Source of the DNA: Rhodopirellula sp.
Lineage (GTDB): Bacteria; Planctomycetota; Planctomycetia; Pirellulales; Pirellulaceae
Direction of reading: 5' to 3'
DNA: 64,000 nucleotides
Assembly (NCBI GenBank): GCA_003513555.1
Contig: DOPG01000129.1
Span: forward strand, 1-64,000
The notes under the pieces are model-generated. The model made no database searches. It saw only the letters and a list, made by a program, of their open reading frames with translations, and had not been told where the DNA came from. Position 1 is the stretch's first letter. Each line of letters begins with the position of its first letter. Shown piece by piece: positions 27,207-36,956 of this stretch. The translations under genes and the position numbers were made by a program.

Positions 27207-28196
27207 ATGGGTCAACTTGCAGGTGTTCAGATAGCTGCGACTGGATCCTATGTGCCTGAAGAAGTGGTAACCAATGAAAAATTGGCTTCCCTGGGTTGTG
27301 ACAGTGAATGGATCATCCGTCGCACGGGCATCCACGCACGACGACGAGCCAGCGAAGATCAAGCAACGAGTGACCTTTGCTACGAAGCAGCGCTACGGTG
27401 CATCAAAAAAGCCGAGATTACCGTTGACAAAATCGACTTGATTATTGTTGCGACGATGACGCCTGATCACCCAACCCCCTCAACTGCCTGTCATTTACAA
27501 AGACGGCTTGGAGCAGTCGCTCCCGCAATGGATGTGAATGCTGCTTGTGCAGGATTCATGTACGGGTTGATCACTGGTTCTCAGTTTATCGCGACCGGAA
27601 ACAATCAATGTGTGCTTGTTGTTGGGGCCGACTTGATGAGCCGTACGGTGAACCCGGATGACAAAAAAACATATCCACTTTTCGGCGATGCCGCAGGTGC
27701 TGTCCTGCTCACTCCCGACAACGAGAAGCCGGGTTCAAGTATTCTCTCCTACCAAGTTGGCAGCGAGGGATGTGGTGGAGAGATGCTCTGCATTTCAGCA
27801 GGTGGGACACGACAAGAACTGACCCCCGACATGCACGCGCAAGGTAAACAGTTCCTTGCCATGGATGGAAGAAATGTTTTTAAATGGGCCGTTCGCGTCT
27901 TTGACGAAAGCGCGAAACAGGTACTTCAACAAGCCAATGTCGATGCAAGTGAACTCGCGGTTATCGTGCTTCACCAAGCCAACCAACGTATCATCGACTC
28001 GGCTGTCTCTGATCTGAATGTCGAACGCGAAAAGGTATTTGTCAATCTCGACAAGTACGGAAACACGTCCGGCGCCAGCATTCCTTTGGCACTGGATGAA
28101 GTGGTATGCGCAGGTAAGATCAAGCGTGGCGACCTGCTACTGCTATGTGGTTTTGGAGCAGGGCTTGCATGGGGCACGGCCTTGCTGCGCTGGTAA
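27207..28196 (+). CDS. fabH: 3-oxoacyl-[acyl-carrier-protein] synthase III
   Basis: 329 residues from ATG 27207; a TTG at 27132 would add 25 residues with no family similarity. It condenses acetyl-CoA with malonyl-ACP to start fatty acid synthesis. The catalytic triad is intact: Cys114 in DVNAACAGFM, His256 in VLHQANQRI and Asn286 in DKYGNTSGASIP. The glycine-rich C-terminal GFGAGLAWGTALLRW is also typical. No plsX, fabD or acpP is adjacent; the gene is divergent from the signal peptidase with a shared upstream region of about 190 bases. Confidence 0.95.
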   Translation: MGQLAGVQIAATGSYVPEEVVTNEKLASLGCDSEWIIRRTGIHARRRASEDQATSDLCYEAALRCIKKAEITVDKIDLIIVATMTPDHPTPSTACHLQRRLGAVAPAMDVNAACAGFMYGLITGSQFIATGNNQCVLVVGADLMSRTVNPDDKKTYPLFGDAAGAVLLTPDNEKPGSSILSYQVGSEGCGGEMLCISAGGTRQELTPDMHAQGKQFLAMDGRNVFKWAVRVFDESAKQVLQQANVDASELAVIVLHQANQRIIDSAVSDLNVEREKVFVNLDKYGNTSGASIPLALDEVVCAGKIKRGDLLLLCGFGAGLAWGTALLRW

Positions 28197-28455
28197 CCCC
28201 TTTCGGGCGGTATCCAGCAGCAAACATAGCGGATCTCGCAACTTCGCAACCTTTATGAATCTCCAAAGTAATTTTTTACAGAGTTTGATAGCACCGAAGC
28301 CAAACCACAGCCCGAAGGGTGCTGCAGATCCCAAAAGACACACTCAACAAAAAGCGTCTCAGTGGGACGTGGGATTCTGATTGCACCACAACACGATGAT
28401 CGAACGGCGTTCTGCTCTCATGACGGCCCAACTGCTGACCACGCCAGCGTGCCAA

Positions 28456-29889
28456 CTACAGCAGATGCTTGGCTTTGACCTCAAGGTACTGGTTCACCAA
28501 AGGGGCAGTAAGTTCATCCGGGAAGCTATCAACAACCAAAACCCCACGATGCGTCAAATCTTTCACCACCTGATCCCGCCATAACAGGATGTCAGCGGCA
28601 GCAGCCGCGCGGTACATCTGGAAATCGTCTCCATCGGGATTGTCAGCTGCGTCAAACATTTCGCGATCCCGCAGCAAAATCCCAAGCGGCAAGTGCTGCC
28701 CATTGATATTGCCCATATAGTCGACAACCGACGCAGCATTGACCTCGTCAATGACATTAGTTGCCAAGACGACCAGCGAACGCCTCTTGCAATGAGTGGA
28801 GAGATACAGGAATGCCTGATCATAGCGAGACTCAACCAAGCGAGGAAACTGATCAAATCCCGCCTGAATGAGTCGATTCATTTGACTCTTTCCACCACGC
28901 GGTGGTATGTACGAGTGGATTGTGTCGGAAAAGCACAGCATGCCTACTGAATCGCCCTGAGAAAGCGCAACATACGCCATCATCAAGATGGAATTCAAAG
29001 CATGATCCAGCAGCGTGTAACCGTCACGCTCATTGGTCATCATCCTGCCGCAATCGAGCAGAAAAATGACCCTCTGACTCTGATCGTTTTGAAACTGCCG
29101 CACAGTCAGCTTGCGACGACGGGCTGTGCTTCGCCAATCCATGTGTCGATAGTTATCATCTCGTGAATAGTCACGTAATCTTTCAAACTCGCTATCCTGC
29201 CCAACCCTACGGGTTTTCCGCACTCCAATCAGACTGAGGCGATTCGTTCTTGCCAGCAGCGCGTAATCGGATAGCTGCTTCATATCCGGGTACACGTTCA
29301 ACCGGTTTTGCAAAGGCAAGGACAATTGTCGACTCCACAGTTTCAGTGGGCTGAAAAACTGCAGATAGACCGCCTCCAGTTCAAACGCACCTCGTTTTCC
29401 TGGCGTCAGTTTCCGGGCTAACGTCAATCGTCCCATCGGCGGGAGTCGCAATTGGTGCTCAGGCGGTGAACATTCAAAGAATTCGGGAAGATCATCACGA
29501 ACGCGGCCGTTCAACGTCATCGAGCTGCGATTCTCTATCGTTAACTCACTGTCCAAAGGGATACCCAATGAACAAGTTCTCGCTATCGATCTCGTAATGC
29601 TGATACCGCGATTCGCATACAAGTAAACCAGCAACAAATCCACTGCTGCCACACCTAACAACCCTAGATCCAGCACGGCAGCGATGAAAAGAAAACTGGG
29701 CTGAAACATGGTAGCGACACTTGCAAACGTCGATACAAGCAGAACCAAAACCCACCAGATCGCAGGATAAATTTTCAGCCTCCACGCGACCAGAACGAGC
29801 GGTAAACACAGCACAACCAGAGTCAGCCAAGGCAACTGGGTGTACTGGCTCACTTGTTCCTGCATTGCGGCTTGCATTGTACCGTTCAT
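28456..29889 (-). CDS. DUF58 / vWA-like membrane protein
   Basis: 477 residues from ATG 29889. Two N-terminal hydrophobic segments (about 18-75) are followed by the DUF58 core: FERLRDYSRDDNYRHMDWRSTARRRKLTVRQF, then a vWA-like FLLDCGRMM with SQGDSVGMLCFSD. Such proteins usually occur with MoxR AAA+ ATPases and aerotolerance-type vWA proteins, and are thought to help assemble or activate metal-dependent or envelope complexes; no moxR is adjacent here. The MIDAS-like aspartate occurs in LLDCGR, but the usual DxSxS is degraded. Length fits the family (about 430-480). Function is unproven. Confidence 0.85.
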   Translation of the reverse strand: MNGTMQAAMQEQVSQYTQLPWLTLVVLCLPLVLVAWRLKIYPAIWWVLVLLVSTFASVATMFQPSFLFIAAVLDLGLLGVAAVDLLLVYLYANRGISITRSIARTCSLGIPLDSELTIENRSSMTLNGRVRDDLPEFFECSPPEHQLRLPPMGRLTLARKLTPGKRGAFELEAVYLQFFSPLKLWSRQLSLPLQNRLNVYPDMKQLSDYALLARTNRLSLIGVRKTRRVGQDSEFERLRDYSRDDNYRHMDWRSTARRRKLTVRQFQNDQSQRVIFLLDCGRMMTNERDGYTLLDHALNSILMMAYVALSQGDSVGMLCFSDTIHSYIPPRGGKSQMNRLIQAGFDQFPRLVESRYDQAFLYLSTHCKRRSLVVLATNVIDEVNAASVVDYMGNINGQHLPLGILLRDREMFDAADNPDGDDFQMYRAAAAADILLWRDQVVKDLTHRGVLVVDSFPDELTAPLVNQYLEVKAKHLL

Positions 29890-30114
29890 GTCATCCTGTC
29901 TCTAAAAGCACTTCTCGCCAATCCCATCTGCCCGCGGGTTTGCCTACCCCTTTCGCACTGATTTTACTGTGCCGGCCCAACAGGGCCAGCCTCATCATCG
30001 CAGACTGACTGCCCCACAAGTCGCACCGCTGCCAAGTCGCAATGCGATCAGTTCCGCAGATTTGGATCAGTTGCTGCTGGGAGCAATGGCTGCTGGGCCC
30101 TTGGTCACTTCAAA

Positions 30115-31584
30115 CTACAGTGCCAGCGTCACGGTTTTACTTTCCGTGTATGCCTTCAAGCCTTCCTCGCCCAACTCGCGACCATAGCCGCTCATTTTGA
30201 ACCCACCAAATGGAGCAGCTGCATCAAACACGTCGTAACAGTTGACCCACACCGTCCCAGCTCGGACGCGAGCCGCAAAATCGTGCGCAACCGAAACGTC
30301 CCTCGTCCAGACGGCTGCTGCCAAACCATAAAACGTATTGTTGGCACGGCGAATCATGTCTTCCTTATCTTCAAAGGTAAGGACGCTGAGAACAGGACCA
30401 AAAATTTCATCTGTTGCGATGGACATGTCATCACGGACATCATCAAAGATAGTCGGAGCAACAAAGTACCCCTTATCCCCAACACGTTCTCCACCAGTCA
30501 CGCACGCAGCTCCTTCTGACTTTCCTTTTTCGATGTAGGACATGATTTTATCGAACTGCGCCTTATCCACCTGGGGACCTTGTTCAGTATCAGCAGCAAA
30601 TGGATCGCCAACCTTGCGACTCTCTGTCAGCTTCTGCAGTTTTTCCAGAAAAACACCATGCTTGCTTTTTTCGACAAACACACGACTCCCGGCGCAGCAG
30701 CACTGCCCCTGATTCAAAAACAAGCCGATATATGCCCCCATCGCGGCAGCATCAAGATCCGCATCTGCAAAAATCACATTCGGACTCTTGCCACCCAATT
30801 CAAACGTCAATCGTTTCAACGTATCAGCTGAATCACGTGTAATGACCTGTGCCGTTCGATGTTCACCGGTGAAAGCAATCTTATCGATAAGCGGGTGCTT
30901 CACGACCGCGGCTCCCGCTGTAGGTCCAAATCCCGGCACAACATTGATCACCCCGTCCGGAATACCAACCTCCTTGGCTAGCTGCGCCATTCGCAAACAG
31001 GTCAGAGGTGTCTGCTCAGCCGGCTTCATCACAATCGTGCAACCTGCGGCAAGGGCGGGTCCCCACTTCCATGCCACCATGAGGATGGGGAAGTTCCAAG
31101 GGATGATTTGCCCGGCAACGCCAATCGGTTCCCGACGCGTATAACAGAGATGATTTCCCCGAATTGGAATGGTGCTTCCATGAATTTTGTCAGCATACCC
31201 GGCATAGTAGCGAAGGCAATCAATCGCCAATGGCAAATCAACATTGCGACTATCCTTCAAGGGCTTACCGTTGTCTAACGTTTCCAAACGAGCAAGCGAA
31301 TCAATTTCCTGCTCCATTCTGTCTGCAAGCAGATACATGAGTCGCCCGCGATCCCTCGCATCCATGGTGCGCCATGGTCCATTATCAAATGCCTCTCTTG
31401 CTGCTTTCGCGGCGGCATCGACATCAGCGGCATCACCTTCGGCGACCTGAATGATTTCTTCCTCGGTCGCAGGATTGACAGTAGCGAACGTCTTCCCACT
31501 GACTGCGGGAACCCATTTTCCATTGATGAAACAATTCGTTTCACTGATTTCGACGCCTAGGTCGACAGAAGCGGTCGTGGACAT
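30115..31584 (-). CDS. NAD(P)-dependent aldehyde dehydrogenase
   Basis: 489 residues from ATG 31584 ([13 protein letters not shown]); a TTG at 31602 would add six. ALDH superfamily features in order: [13 protein letters not shown] (Rossmann NAD site), KPAEQTPL, general-base Glu in [10 protein letters not shown], catalytic Cys in [11 protein letters not shown], and EIFGPVLSV. It oxidises an aldehyde to its carboxylic acid in the cytoplasm; the substrate cannot be deduced. The usual FTGSTxxG loop reads [11 protein letters not shown], with Ser, Thr and the second Gly replaced although the flanks are canonical. Nearest relatives are probably the ALDH1/betaine-aldehyde group. No obvious operon partner. 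Confidence 0.93.
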   Translation of the reverse strand: MSTTASVDLGVEISETNCFINGKWVPAVSGKTFATVNPATEEEIIQVAEGDAADVDAAAKAAREAFDNGPWRTMDARDRGRLMYLLADRMEQEIDSLARLETLDNGKPLKDSRNVDLPLAIDCLRYYAGYADKIHGSTIPIRGNHLCYTRREPIGVAGQIIPWNFPILMVAWKWGPALAAGCTIVMKPAEQTPLTCLRMAQLAKEVGIPDGVINVVPGFGPTAGAAVVKHPLIDKIAFTGEHRTAQVITRDSADTLKRLTFELGGKSPNVIFADADLDAAAMGAYIGLFLNQGQCCCAGSRVFVEKSKHGVFLEKLQKLTESRKVGDPFAADTEQGPQVDKAQFDKIMSYIEKGKSEGAACVTGGERVGDKGYFVAPTIFDDVRDDMSIATDEIFGPVLSVLTFEDKEDMIRRANNTFYGLAAAVWTRDVSVAHDFAARVRAGTVWVNCYDVFDAAAPFGGFKMSGYGRELGEEGLKAYTESKTVTLAL

Positions 31585-31846
31585 GATGATCTGGAATCTC
31601 AAGCGAGTAATATTTTAAGACGTCCAAATTGTAGCGGACACACCCCTATTGTGTTGCTGCTGGTAACTTGTCCTAAGCTGTTGAAGTCGTCAAAATTCTG
31701 CAGCATCTTTGGCTTGAATACGGTGAAAGCAGTCAATATCGAATTTCGAGCTGGCGGCGGTGCCGCCGCCAGTGATTGCCTGCACTCATGCTCAGCCACG
31801 ATAACCACATCCTTCGCCCGCATTCACTCTGTCCCGAAAATCACCT

Positions 31847-32758
31847 GTGGAACATTCATTCCTGGCCTACCTCCGCGGTCGCTGTCGCAAGCTTACTCAG
31901 GTCACCGTCGGCATCGGGGACGATGCAGCGGTCATCGAGCCAGCCACCGGGCAACAGATCGCCTGTGTTGATCAAATCATTGACGGGGTAGACTTCCTTT
32001 CAGGAAAGCACCCATTGGCAGACGTAGGCTACAAGTCTGTTGCAATCAACTTGAGTGACATCGCAGCGATGGGAGGCAACCCGACAAGCATTCTCGTCAC
32101 GCTTGCCCTTCCCAACCAGAACTCAACCCGCATAGCAGGTGAGGTGTACGAAGGAATACTTGAGGCAGCGGCAGAATTCAATCTGGCCATTGCAGGTGGA
32201 GACATTTCCACCTACGACGGTCCCTTGGCTGTATCAGTAACACTGCTGGGGTTCGTGGACAGGGACAAAGCATTTTTAAGAAGTAACGCAACAGAGGGCG
32301 ATGCGATCATGGTTTCAGGGGCTGTAGGTGGCAGCATCCGCGGGCGTCATTTACGCCCCGTCCCGCGACTTGATCTAGCTCAACGGCTACGCCACTCCGT
32401 GGAGGTCACGTCAGCGATTGACATTAGTGACGGGCTTTCATTGGACCTTGATCGTCTTTGTGCGGCCAGTGGTGTAGGAGCAGAACTTGATACCGACAAA
32501 ATCCCCGTGCACAAAGATGCTGAACTGCTATCGGAATCTTCGGGACGGACACCCTTTCAACATGCGTGGTCTGACGGCGAAGACTTTGAACTGTTGGTAA
32601 CCATGAGTCAAAAAGATGCAGATATATTGGCAGGCCAAGAGCTAGGGACCCCGCTCACACAAATTGGCAATATCGTCGGACGCACCGGACTTTGGCAAAG
32701 GCAACAGGGAAAACTAAAACGACTCTCGCCACAAGGCTACACTCACGAATCTTTATAA
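31847..32758 (+). CDS. thiL: Thiamine-monophosphate kinase
   Basis: 303 residues from GTG 31847 (MEHSFLAYLRGRC), which aligns with the family N-terminus just before GIGDDAAVI. It phosphorylates thiamine monophosphate with ATP to thiamine diphosphate. Visible motifs: GIGDDAAV, the DQIIDGVDF segment (usually DLLVEGVHF), INLSDIAAMGG, AGGDIS, DISDGLSLDLDRL and WSDGEDFELL. These are the metal and nucleotide residues of the ThiL/PurM fold. It is 14 bases upstream of a small NTF2-like gene and probably co-transcribed with it; it is divergent from the aldehyde dehydrogenase. Confidence 0.93.
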   Translation: MEHSFLAYLRGRCRKLTQVTVGIGDDAAVIEPATGQQIACVDQIIDGVDFLSGKHPLADVGYKSVAINLSDIAAMGGNPTSILVTLALPNQNSTRIAGEVYEGILEAAAEFNLAIAGGDISTYDGPLAVSVTLLGFVDRDKAFLRSNATEGDAIMVSGAVGGSIRGRHLRPVPRLDLAQRLRHSVEVTSAIDISDGLSLDLDRLCAASGVGAELDTDKIPVHKDAELLSESSGRTPFQHAWSDGEDFELLVTMSQKDADILAGQELGTPLTQIGNIVGRTGLWQRQQGKLKRLSPQGYTHESL

Positions 32759-32772
32759 GGACGTTTACGTTC

Positions 32773-33168
32773 ATGCCCGACACAACACATCCCGAAGCTG
32801 AAATCATTGAACTCACCCGCCAACTGGTCGAATCGATTGTTCATTCTGACTGGGAAATCTACACAAAGCTTTGTGCGGAAGACCTGACGGCGTATGAGCC
32901 TGAAGCCAATGGTCATCTCGTCAAAGGAATGGCTTTCCATCAGCATTACTTCGACATGCAAAACGTATCACCGTATGCAAATGCGACGACCACCCTCAGC
33001 AGTCCTTTCGTGAGAATGCTGGGAGAAGACGCGGCGGTGATCGCCTACGTCCGCCTGACTCAACGAGTCGGTGCAGACAACCAAAGCACGACCAGTTCCA
33101 CTCAGGAAACGCGAGTATGGCAGCGAATCGGTAGCGTCTGGAAACACGTTCATTTTCACCGAACATGA
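32773..33168 (+). CDS. NTF2-like protein, CaMKII-association-domain family
   Basis: 131 residues from ATG 32773. The sequence reads as a SnoaL/NTF2 cone fold of the calcium/calmodulin-kinase-II association-domain type: LTRQLVESIVHSDWEIYTKLCAEDLTAYEPEANG at the start, GMAFHQHYFDM, then LGEDAAVIAYVRLTQ and TRVWQRIGSVWKHVHFHRT at the end. Bacterial stand-alone members occur as oligomeric proteins of uncertain function. No catalytic role can be assigned. It follows thiL by 14 bases. Confidence 0.88.
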   Translation: MPDTTHPEAEIIELTRQLVESIVHSDWEIYTKLCAEDLTAYEPEANGHLVKGMAFHQHYFDMQNVSPYANATTTLSSPFVRMLGEDAAVIAYVRLTQRVGADNQSTTSSTQETRVWQRIGSVWKHVHFHRT

Positions 33169-33256
33169 TTCAAGGAACTGCATGCTTTGCATGCCATCGT
33201 GCACGCGGAAACTTCGTGATCGATCAATCTGCATAGTTTGGGGTCAACGTTTTCAT

Positions 33257-33285
33257 TTGGTCGCAGGTGAAGTTTGACGTATAAT
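33257..33285 (+). promoter_or_regulatory. Candidate sigma-70-type promoter before the PSCyt/PSD1-DUF1501-sulfatase operon
   Basis: A perfect TATAAT at 33280-33285 lies 17 bases after TTGGTC (33257-33262, three of six matches to TTGACA). It ends 67 bases before the TTG start at 33353. Planctomycete promoter rules are poorly defined, so this is only a candidate. Confidence 0.35.
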
Positions 33286-33352
33286 TAAAGAACGATCATC
33301 ACCGAGGGTCCCCTCCGCCTTAGTCGCCCACCATCATCCCAAAGCATCTGCC

Positions 33353-35521
33353 TTGAGAACCAGCCTTGAATTCTCTCGTGAACTGCTGCAACTGTCTTGC
33401 ATTCTTTGTAGCGTAAGTTGGTGCATGGTGGCGCATGCAACCAACGCAGATGACTTCTTTGAGAGGAAGATACGCCCTACCTTTGTGGCCCATTGCTACG
33501 AGTGCCATGGTGGAGACGAGGCTGACATCCAAGGTGGACTCCGGCTCGATGACCCCACAGCCTTGCGACGAGGTGGCGAGACAGGGCCAATCATCAAACC
33601 GGGTGACATCGAGGGCAGTGCATTGCTCGCGGCACTCCGTTACGACGATCTCAAAATGCCACCAGAAGGAAAACTGCCGGAACACGTCATCCGTGACTTT
33701 GAAATCTGGATTGCCTCTGGCGCAATGGATCCACGCGCAGACAGTAAAGCTAGCGAGAAGAAAACAACTCAATTTGACTGGGAAAAAATCCGATCCCAGT
33801 GGGCGTTTCAATCACCTTCAAGTCACCCTACCCCCAAGACAAAAAGTCCGGAGTGGTGCACAACCACAATGGATGCTTTCGTACTGAAAAAAATGGAAGC
33901 GAGTGGCATCAGCCCCAATGTTTCAACGGATCGCAACACATTCATCAGGCGACTTTCTTTTGACTTGCGAGGCCTACCACCCACACCAACAGAAATAGCA
34001 GACTACTTGGCAGACAACAGACCTGACAGCAAGCGCAGGCTCGTCGACGCATTTCTTGCGTCGCCCCAGCACGCCGAGAAATGGTCACGACTTTGGCTGG
34101 ACATAGCACGCTATGCCGAGGATCAGGCACACAAAGTCGGCAGTAATGACTCCTTAACCTACCCTAATGCCTACTACTACCGTGATTGGGTTATCAATGC
34201 GATTGCAAATGACCTTCCTTACGACCAGTTCATTCGACTGCAACTGGCAGCCGACTTGATCGTTCCGGACGACAAACAAGAACATATCGCGTTAGGCTTT
34301 CTTGGCCTTGGGCCAAAATATTACCGCCGCAACTCGCCAGAAGTGATGGCGGACGAATGGGAAGATCGCGTGGATACCGTTTCCAGAGGCCTGCTCGGTT
34401 TGACCGTAGCGTGCGCGCGGTGCCATGATCACAAGTACGACCCCATTCCCACAGCAGACTACTATGCTTTGGCAGGTGTCTTTGCGAGTACTGAGATGTT
34501 CAACCGCCCGCTGAACCAAGCGGTTGCGAAGCAAGGCAAAGGTCAAGCCAAGAAACCGCAAGACGCTTATCACTTGGTACGTGATGGCAAACCAATTGAC
34601 CTGAATGTGATGATCCGTGGTGATGCCAAGAAGAAGGGAAAATTAGTACCCAAGAGATTTCTGACAGCTTTATCTGAAGAACCTATCTTTTTCAAAAATG
34701 GCAGTGGTCGAAGCGATCTTGCCGATGCCATCACTGCAAAATCCAATCCACTGACGGCCCGCGTTCTGGTAAACCGTGTATGGGAGCAACTATTGGGACT
34801 CGCATTGGTGGGTACTCCGAGTAACTTTGGAGCGCTTGGTGAGCCGCCCACTCATCCTGATTTATTAGACGATCTTGCTGTCCGCTTCATGAATCATGGT
34901 TGGTCTTGGAAATGGCTTCAACGCGAAATTGTACTTTCTTCGACGTACGGCCAGAGTAGTGACATCGACCCCACCAAACTTGCTTTCGATCCGGAAAACC
35001 GATTACTCAGCAGAATGCCAAGACGGCGTTTGAGTGTTGAAGCGTATCGCGATGCCATCTTGTCAGTCACTGGTCGACTCAACTCAACAATTGGTGGCCA
35101 TTCAATACAACCGGACCAACCCGCTGAGGGCCGCAGAACGCTGTACAGCGAGATCAGTCGCATGAACCTTAACCCGATGCTCGCTCGCTTTGACTACCCC
35201 GATCCAAATGCACACAGTGCCACCCGTTTTGAAACCACAACTCCACTACAGAAACTATTTCTGTTGAATAGCGAATTCATGGTTTTTCAGGCAAACGCGT
35301 TGGCGACTCGACTGAAACAGTCTGGTGGTTCAAATCGCTCCAAAATTGAACATGCCTACCAACTGCTGTTTTCCCGCAGCCCAGACGCGCTAGAAGAGTC
35401 ACTGGCAGAGCAGTTCTTGGGTCAGGCAAAGGCAAACAACAACACCCAGAAAAACCCCGATGCATGGCCGCAATACGCACAGGCTCTGCTGATCAGCAAC
35501 GAAATGTTCATGGTGGACTAG
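33353..35521 (+). CDS. Planctomycete cytochrome / DUF1549 / DUF1553 (PSD1) protein
   Basis: 722 residues from TTG 33353, chosen because it retains a signal peptide (LLQLSCILCSVSWCMVAHA); the first ATG (33425) would remove it. PSCyt1 (about 33-125) has CYECHG at 48 and the family's GGLRLDDPTALRRGGETGP and KMPPEGKL segments. DUF1549 (about 165-375) shows LSFDLRGLPPTPTEI, WLDIARYAED and CARCHDHKYDP at 354. DUF1553 (about 445-720) includes LTARVLVNRVWEQLLG and FGALGEPPTHPDLLD and ends ALLISNEMFMVD. It has the standard compact architecture, unlike the 1726-residue relative at 14625. A periplasmic c-type haem protein is expected. One base separates it from the DUF1501 gene, and a sulfatase follows. 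Confidence 0.92.
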   Translation: MRTSLEFSRELLQLSCILCSVSWCMVAHATNADDFFERKIRPTFVAHCYECHGGDEADIQGGLRLDDPTALRRGGETGPIIKPGDIEGSALLAALRYDDLKMPPEGKLPEHVIRDFEIWIASGAMDPRADSKASEKKTTQFDWEKIRSQWAFQSPSSHPTPKTKSPEWCTTTMDAFVLKKMEASGISPNVSTDRNTFIRRLSFDLRGLPPTPTEIADYLADNRPDSKRRLVDAFLASPQHAEKWSRLWLDIARYAEDQAHKVGSNDSLTYPNAYYYRDWVINAIANDLPYDQFIRLQLAADLIVPDDKQEHIALGFLGLGPKYYRRNSPEVMADEWEDRVDTVSRGLLGLTVACARCHDHKYDPIPTADYYALAGVFASTEMFNRPLNQAVAKQGKGQAKKPQDAYHLVRDGKPIDLNVMIRGDAKKKGKLVPKRFLTALSEEPIFFKNGSGRSDLADAITAKSNPLTARVLVNRVWEQLLGLALVGTPSNFGALGEPPTHPDLLDDLAVRFMNHGWSWKWLQREIVLSSTYGQSSDIDPTKLAFDPENRLLSRMPRRRLSVEAYRDAILSVTGRLNSTIGGHSIQPDQPAEGRRTLYSEISRMNLNPMLARFDYPDPNAHSATRFETTTPLQKLFLLNSEFMVFQANALATRLKQSGGSNRSKIEHAYQLLFSRSPDALEESLAEQFLGQAKANNNTQKNPDAWPQYAQALLISNEMFMVD

Positions 35522-35522
35522 C

Positions 35523-36935
35523 ATGCAATTACAGCGTTCTCGTCGCGACCTTCTCAGCCGGGCAGCCACCGGTTTTGGGACCATTGGCCTCTGCGGTGCC
35601 TTGCAATCGGCCAGCGGATCAAACACACAATCCGATAACAAGAGTGTTCCACGGGTGGTGCATCATCCTGCCCGCGCAAAGCGTGTCATTTTCCTTTTTA
35701 TGAATGGCGGGCCTTCACACGTCGATACTTTCGATCCCAAGCCGATGCTGGCAAAACACGAAGGTGAATCACCCTCGGAAGACATTGCAGGAAAAAACCG
35801 TGCTGCCGGTTACATGCCATCACCGTTCAAATTCACTGCCCATGGCGACAGTGGCGTGGTCATGAGCGACCTGCTTCCCTATCTCTCAAAGCATGCTGAT
35901 GATTTATGCGTCATCCGGTCGATGCACACGGATGTCCCCAACCATGAGCCCGGTTTGCTATTGATGCAATCTGGCCATCAACAACCGACACGCCCCAGCA
36001 TGGGTTCATGGCTTTCATACGGACTGGGCACCGAAAACGAGAATCTCCCCGCCTTCGTTGCTTTGTGCCCGGGACTGCCAGTAGTTGGCCCCCAATTGTG
36101 GTCCAGTGCCTTTCTGCCTGGCCAACACCAAGGTATTGAGGTCAATACCAACCACACGGAAGTAGAGAATTTAATCAGCAACATTCGCCATCCCAACCTG
36201 AGCAGCGCAGCACAGCGAAAACAGCTGGGATTGGTGCAAGCATTGAACGCTCATCACATGGATTCTCGACCGGGCGATGCAGCACTTGAAACACATATTC
36301 GCTCGATGGAACTCGCATTTCAAATGCAAAGTGAAGCATCCGAAGCGTTTGACCTGTCCTTGGAATCAAAACAGACTCGCGAGTCCTATGGCGACTCAGA
36401 GTACGGTCGAAGTTGTCTACTTGGGCGTCGGTTGCTGGAACGCGGAGTGCGTGTTGTGCAGGTATTTTACGTCAGCAAAGGACAAAAGCAGCCTTGGGAC
36501 ACGCACAAGAACAACAACCAATCACACCTCAACCTGTGCGCTGATGCTGACCGGGGAACGGCTGCCTTGTTACATGACCTGAAGAATCGAGGCATGCTCG
36601 ACGACACGCTAGTGATCTGGGGCGGTGAATTTGGCCGCACACCCTACGCACAAGTGGACAAGTCAAAAGACAAGAAAAAAGCAGGCCGCGACCACCACCA
36701 CACAGGCTTCTCCATGTTCTTAGCTGGCGGTGGCATACGCGGAGGATTCACACACGGCTCGACAGATGATTTTGGAATGCATGCTATGGAAGATCGTGTA
36801 CATGTCCACGATCTTCATGCAACGATTTTGCATCAGATGGGAATCGACCATAAAAAACTTACCTTCCGGTACTCAGGACGTGACTATCGGCTGACTGATG
36901 TTCACGGCCGCGTCGTTCATAACTTGATCGCTTAA
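35523..36935 (+). CDS. DUF1501 protein, Tat-exported
   Basis: 470 residues from ATG 35523, one base after the preceding stop. A twin-arginine signal (SRRDLLSRAATGFG) predicts export when folded. DUF1501 features: FLFMNGGPSHVDTFDPKP, HEPGLLLMQSG, QPWDTHKNNN, and LVIWGGEFGRTPYAQ followed by GRDHHHTGFSMFLAGGG; these resemble metal-binding residues of the alkaline-phosphatase fold. It pairs with the upstream PSCyt/PSD1 protein and the downstream sulfatase in a three-gene operon. Substrate unknown. Confidence 0.92.
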   Translation: MQLQRSRRDLLSRAATGFGTIGLCGALQSASGSNTQSDNKSVPRVVHHPARAKRVIFLFMNGGPSHVDTFDPKPMLAKHEGESPSEDIAGKNRAAGYMPSPFKFTAHGDSGVVMSDLLPYLSKHADDLCVIRSMHTDVPNHEPGLLLMQSGHQQPTRPSMGSWLSYGLGTENENLPAFVALCPGLPVVGPQLWSSAFLPGQHQGIEVNTNHTEVENLISNIRHPNLSSAAQRKQLGLVQALNAHHMDSRPGDAALETHIRSMELAFQMQSEASEAFDLSLESKQTRESYGDSEYGRSCLLGRRLLERGVRVVQVFYVSKGQKQPWDTHKNNNQSHLNLCADADRGTAALLHDLKNRGMLDDTLVIWGGEFGRTPYAQVDKSKDKKKAGRDHHHTGFSMFLAGGGIRGGFTHGSTDDFGMHAMEDRVHVHDLHATILHQMGIDHKKLTFRYSGRDYRLTDVHGRVVHNLIA

Positions 36936-36956
36936 CTTCATCCTGGAATCAATTCC

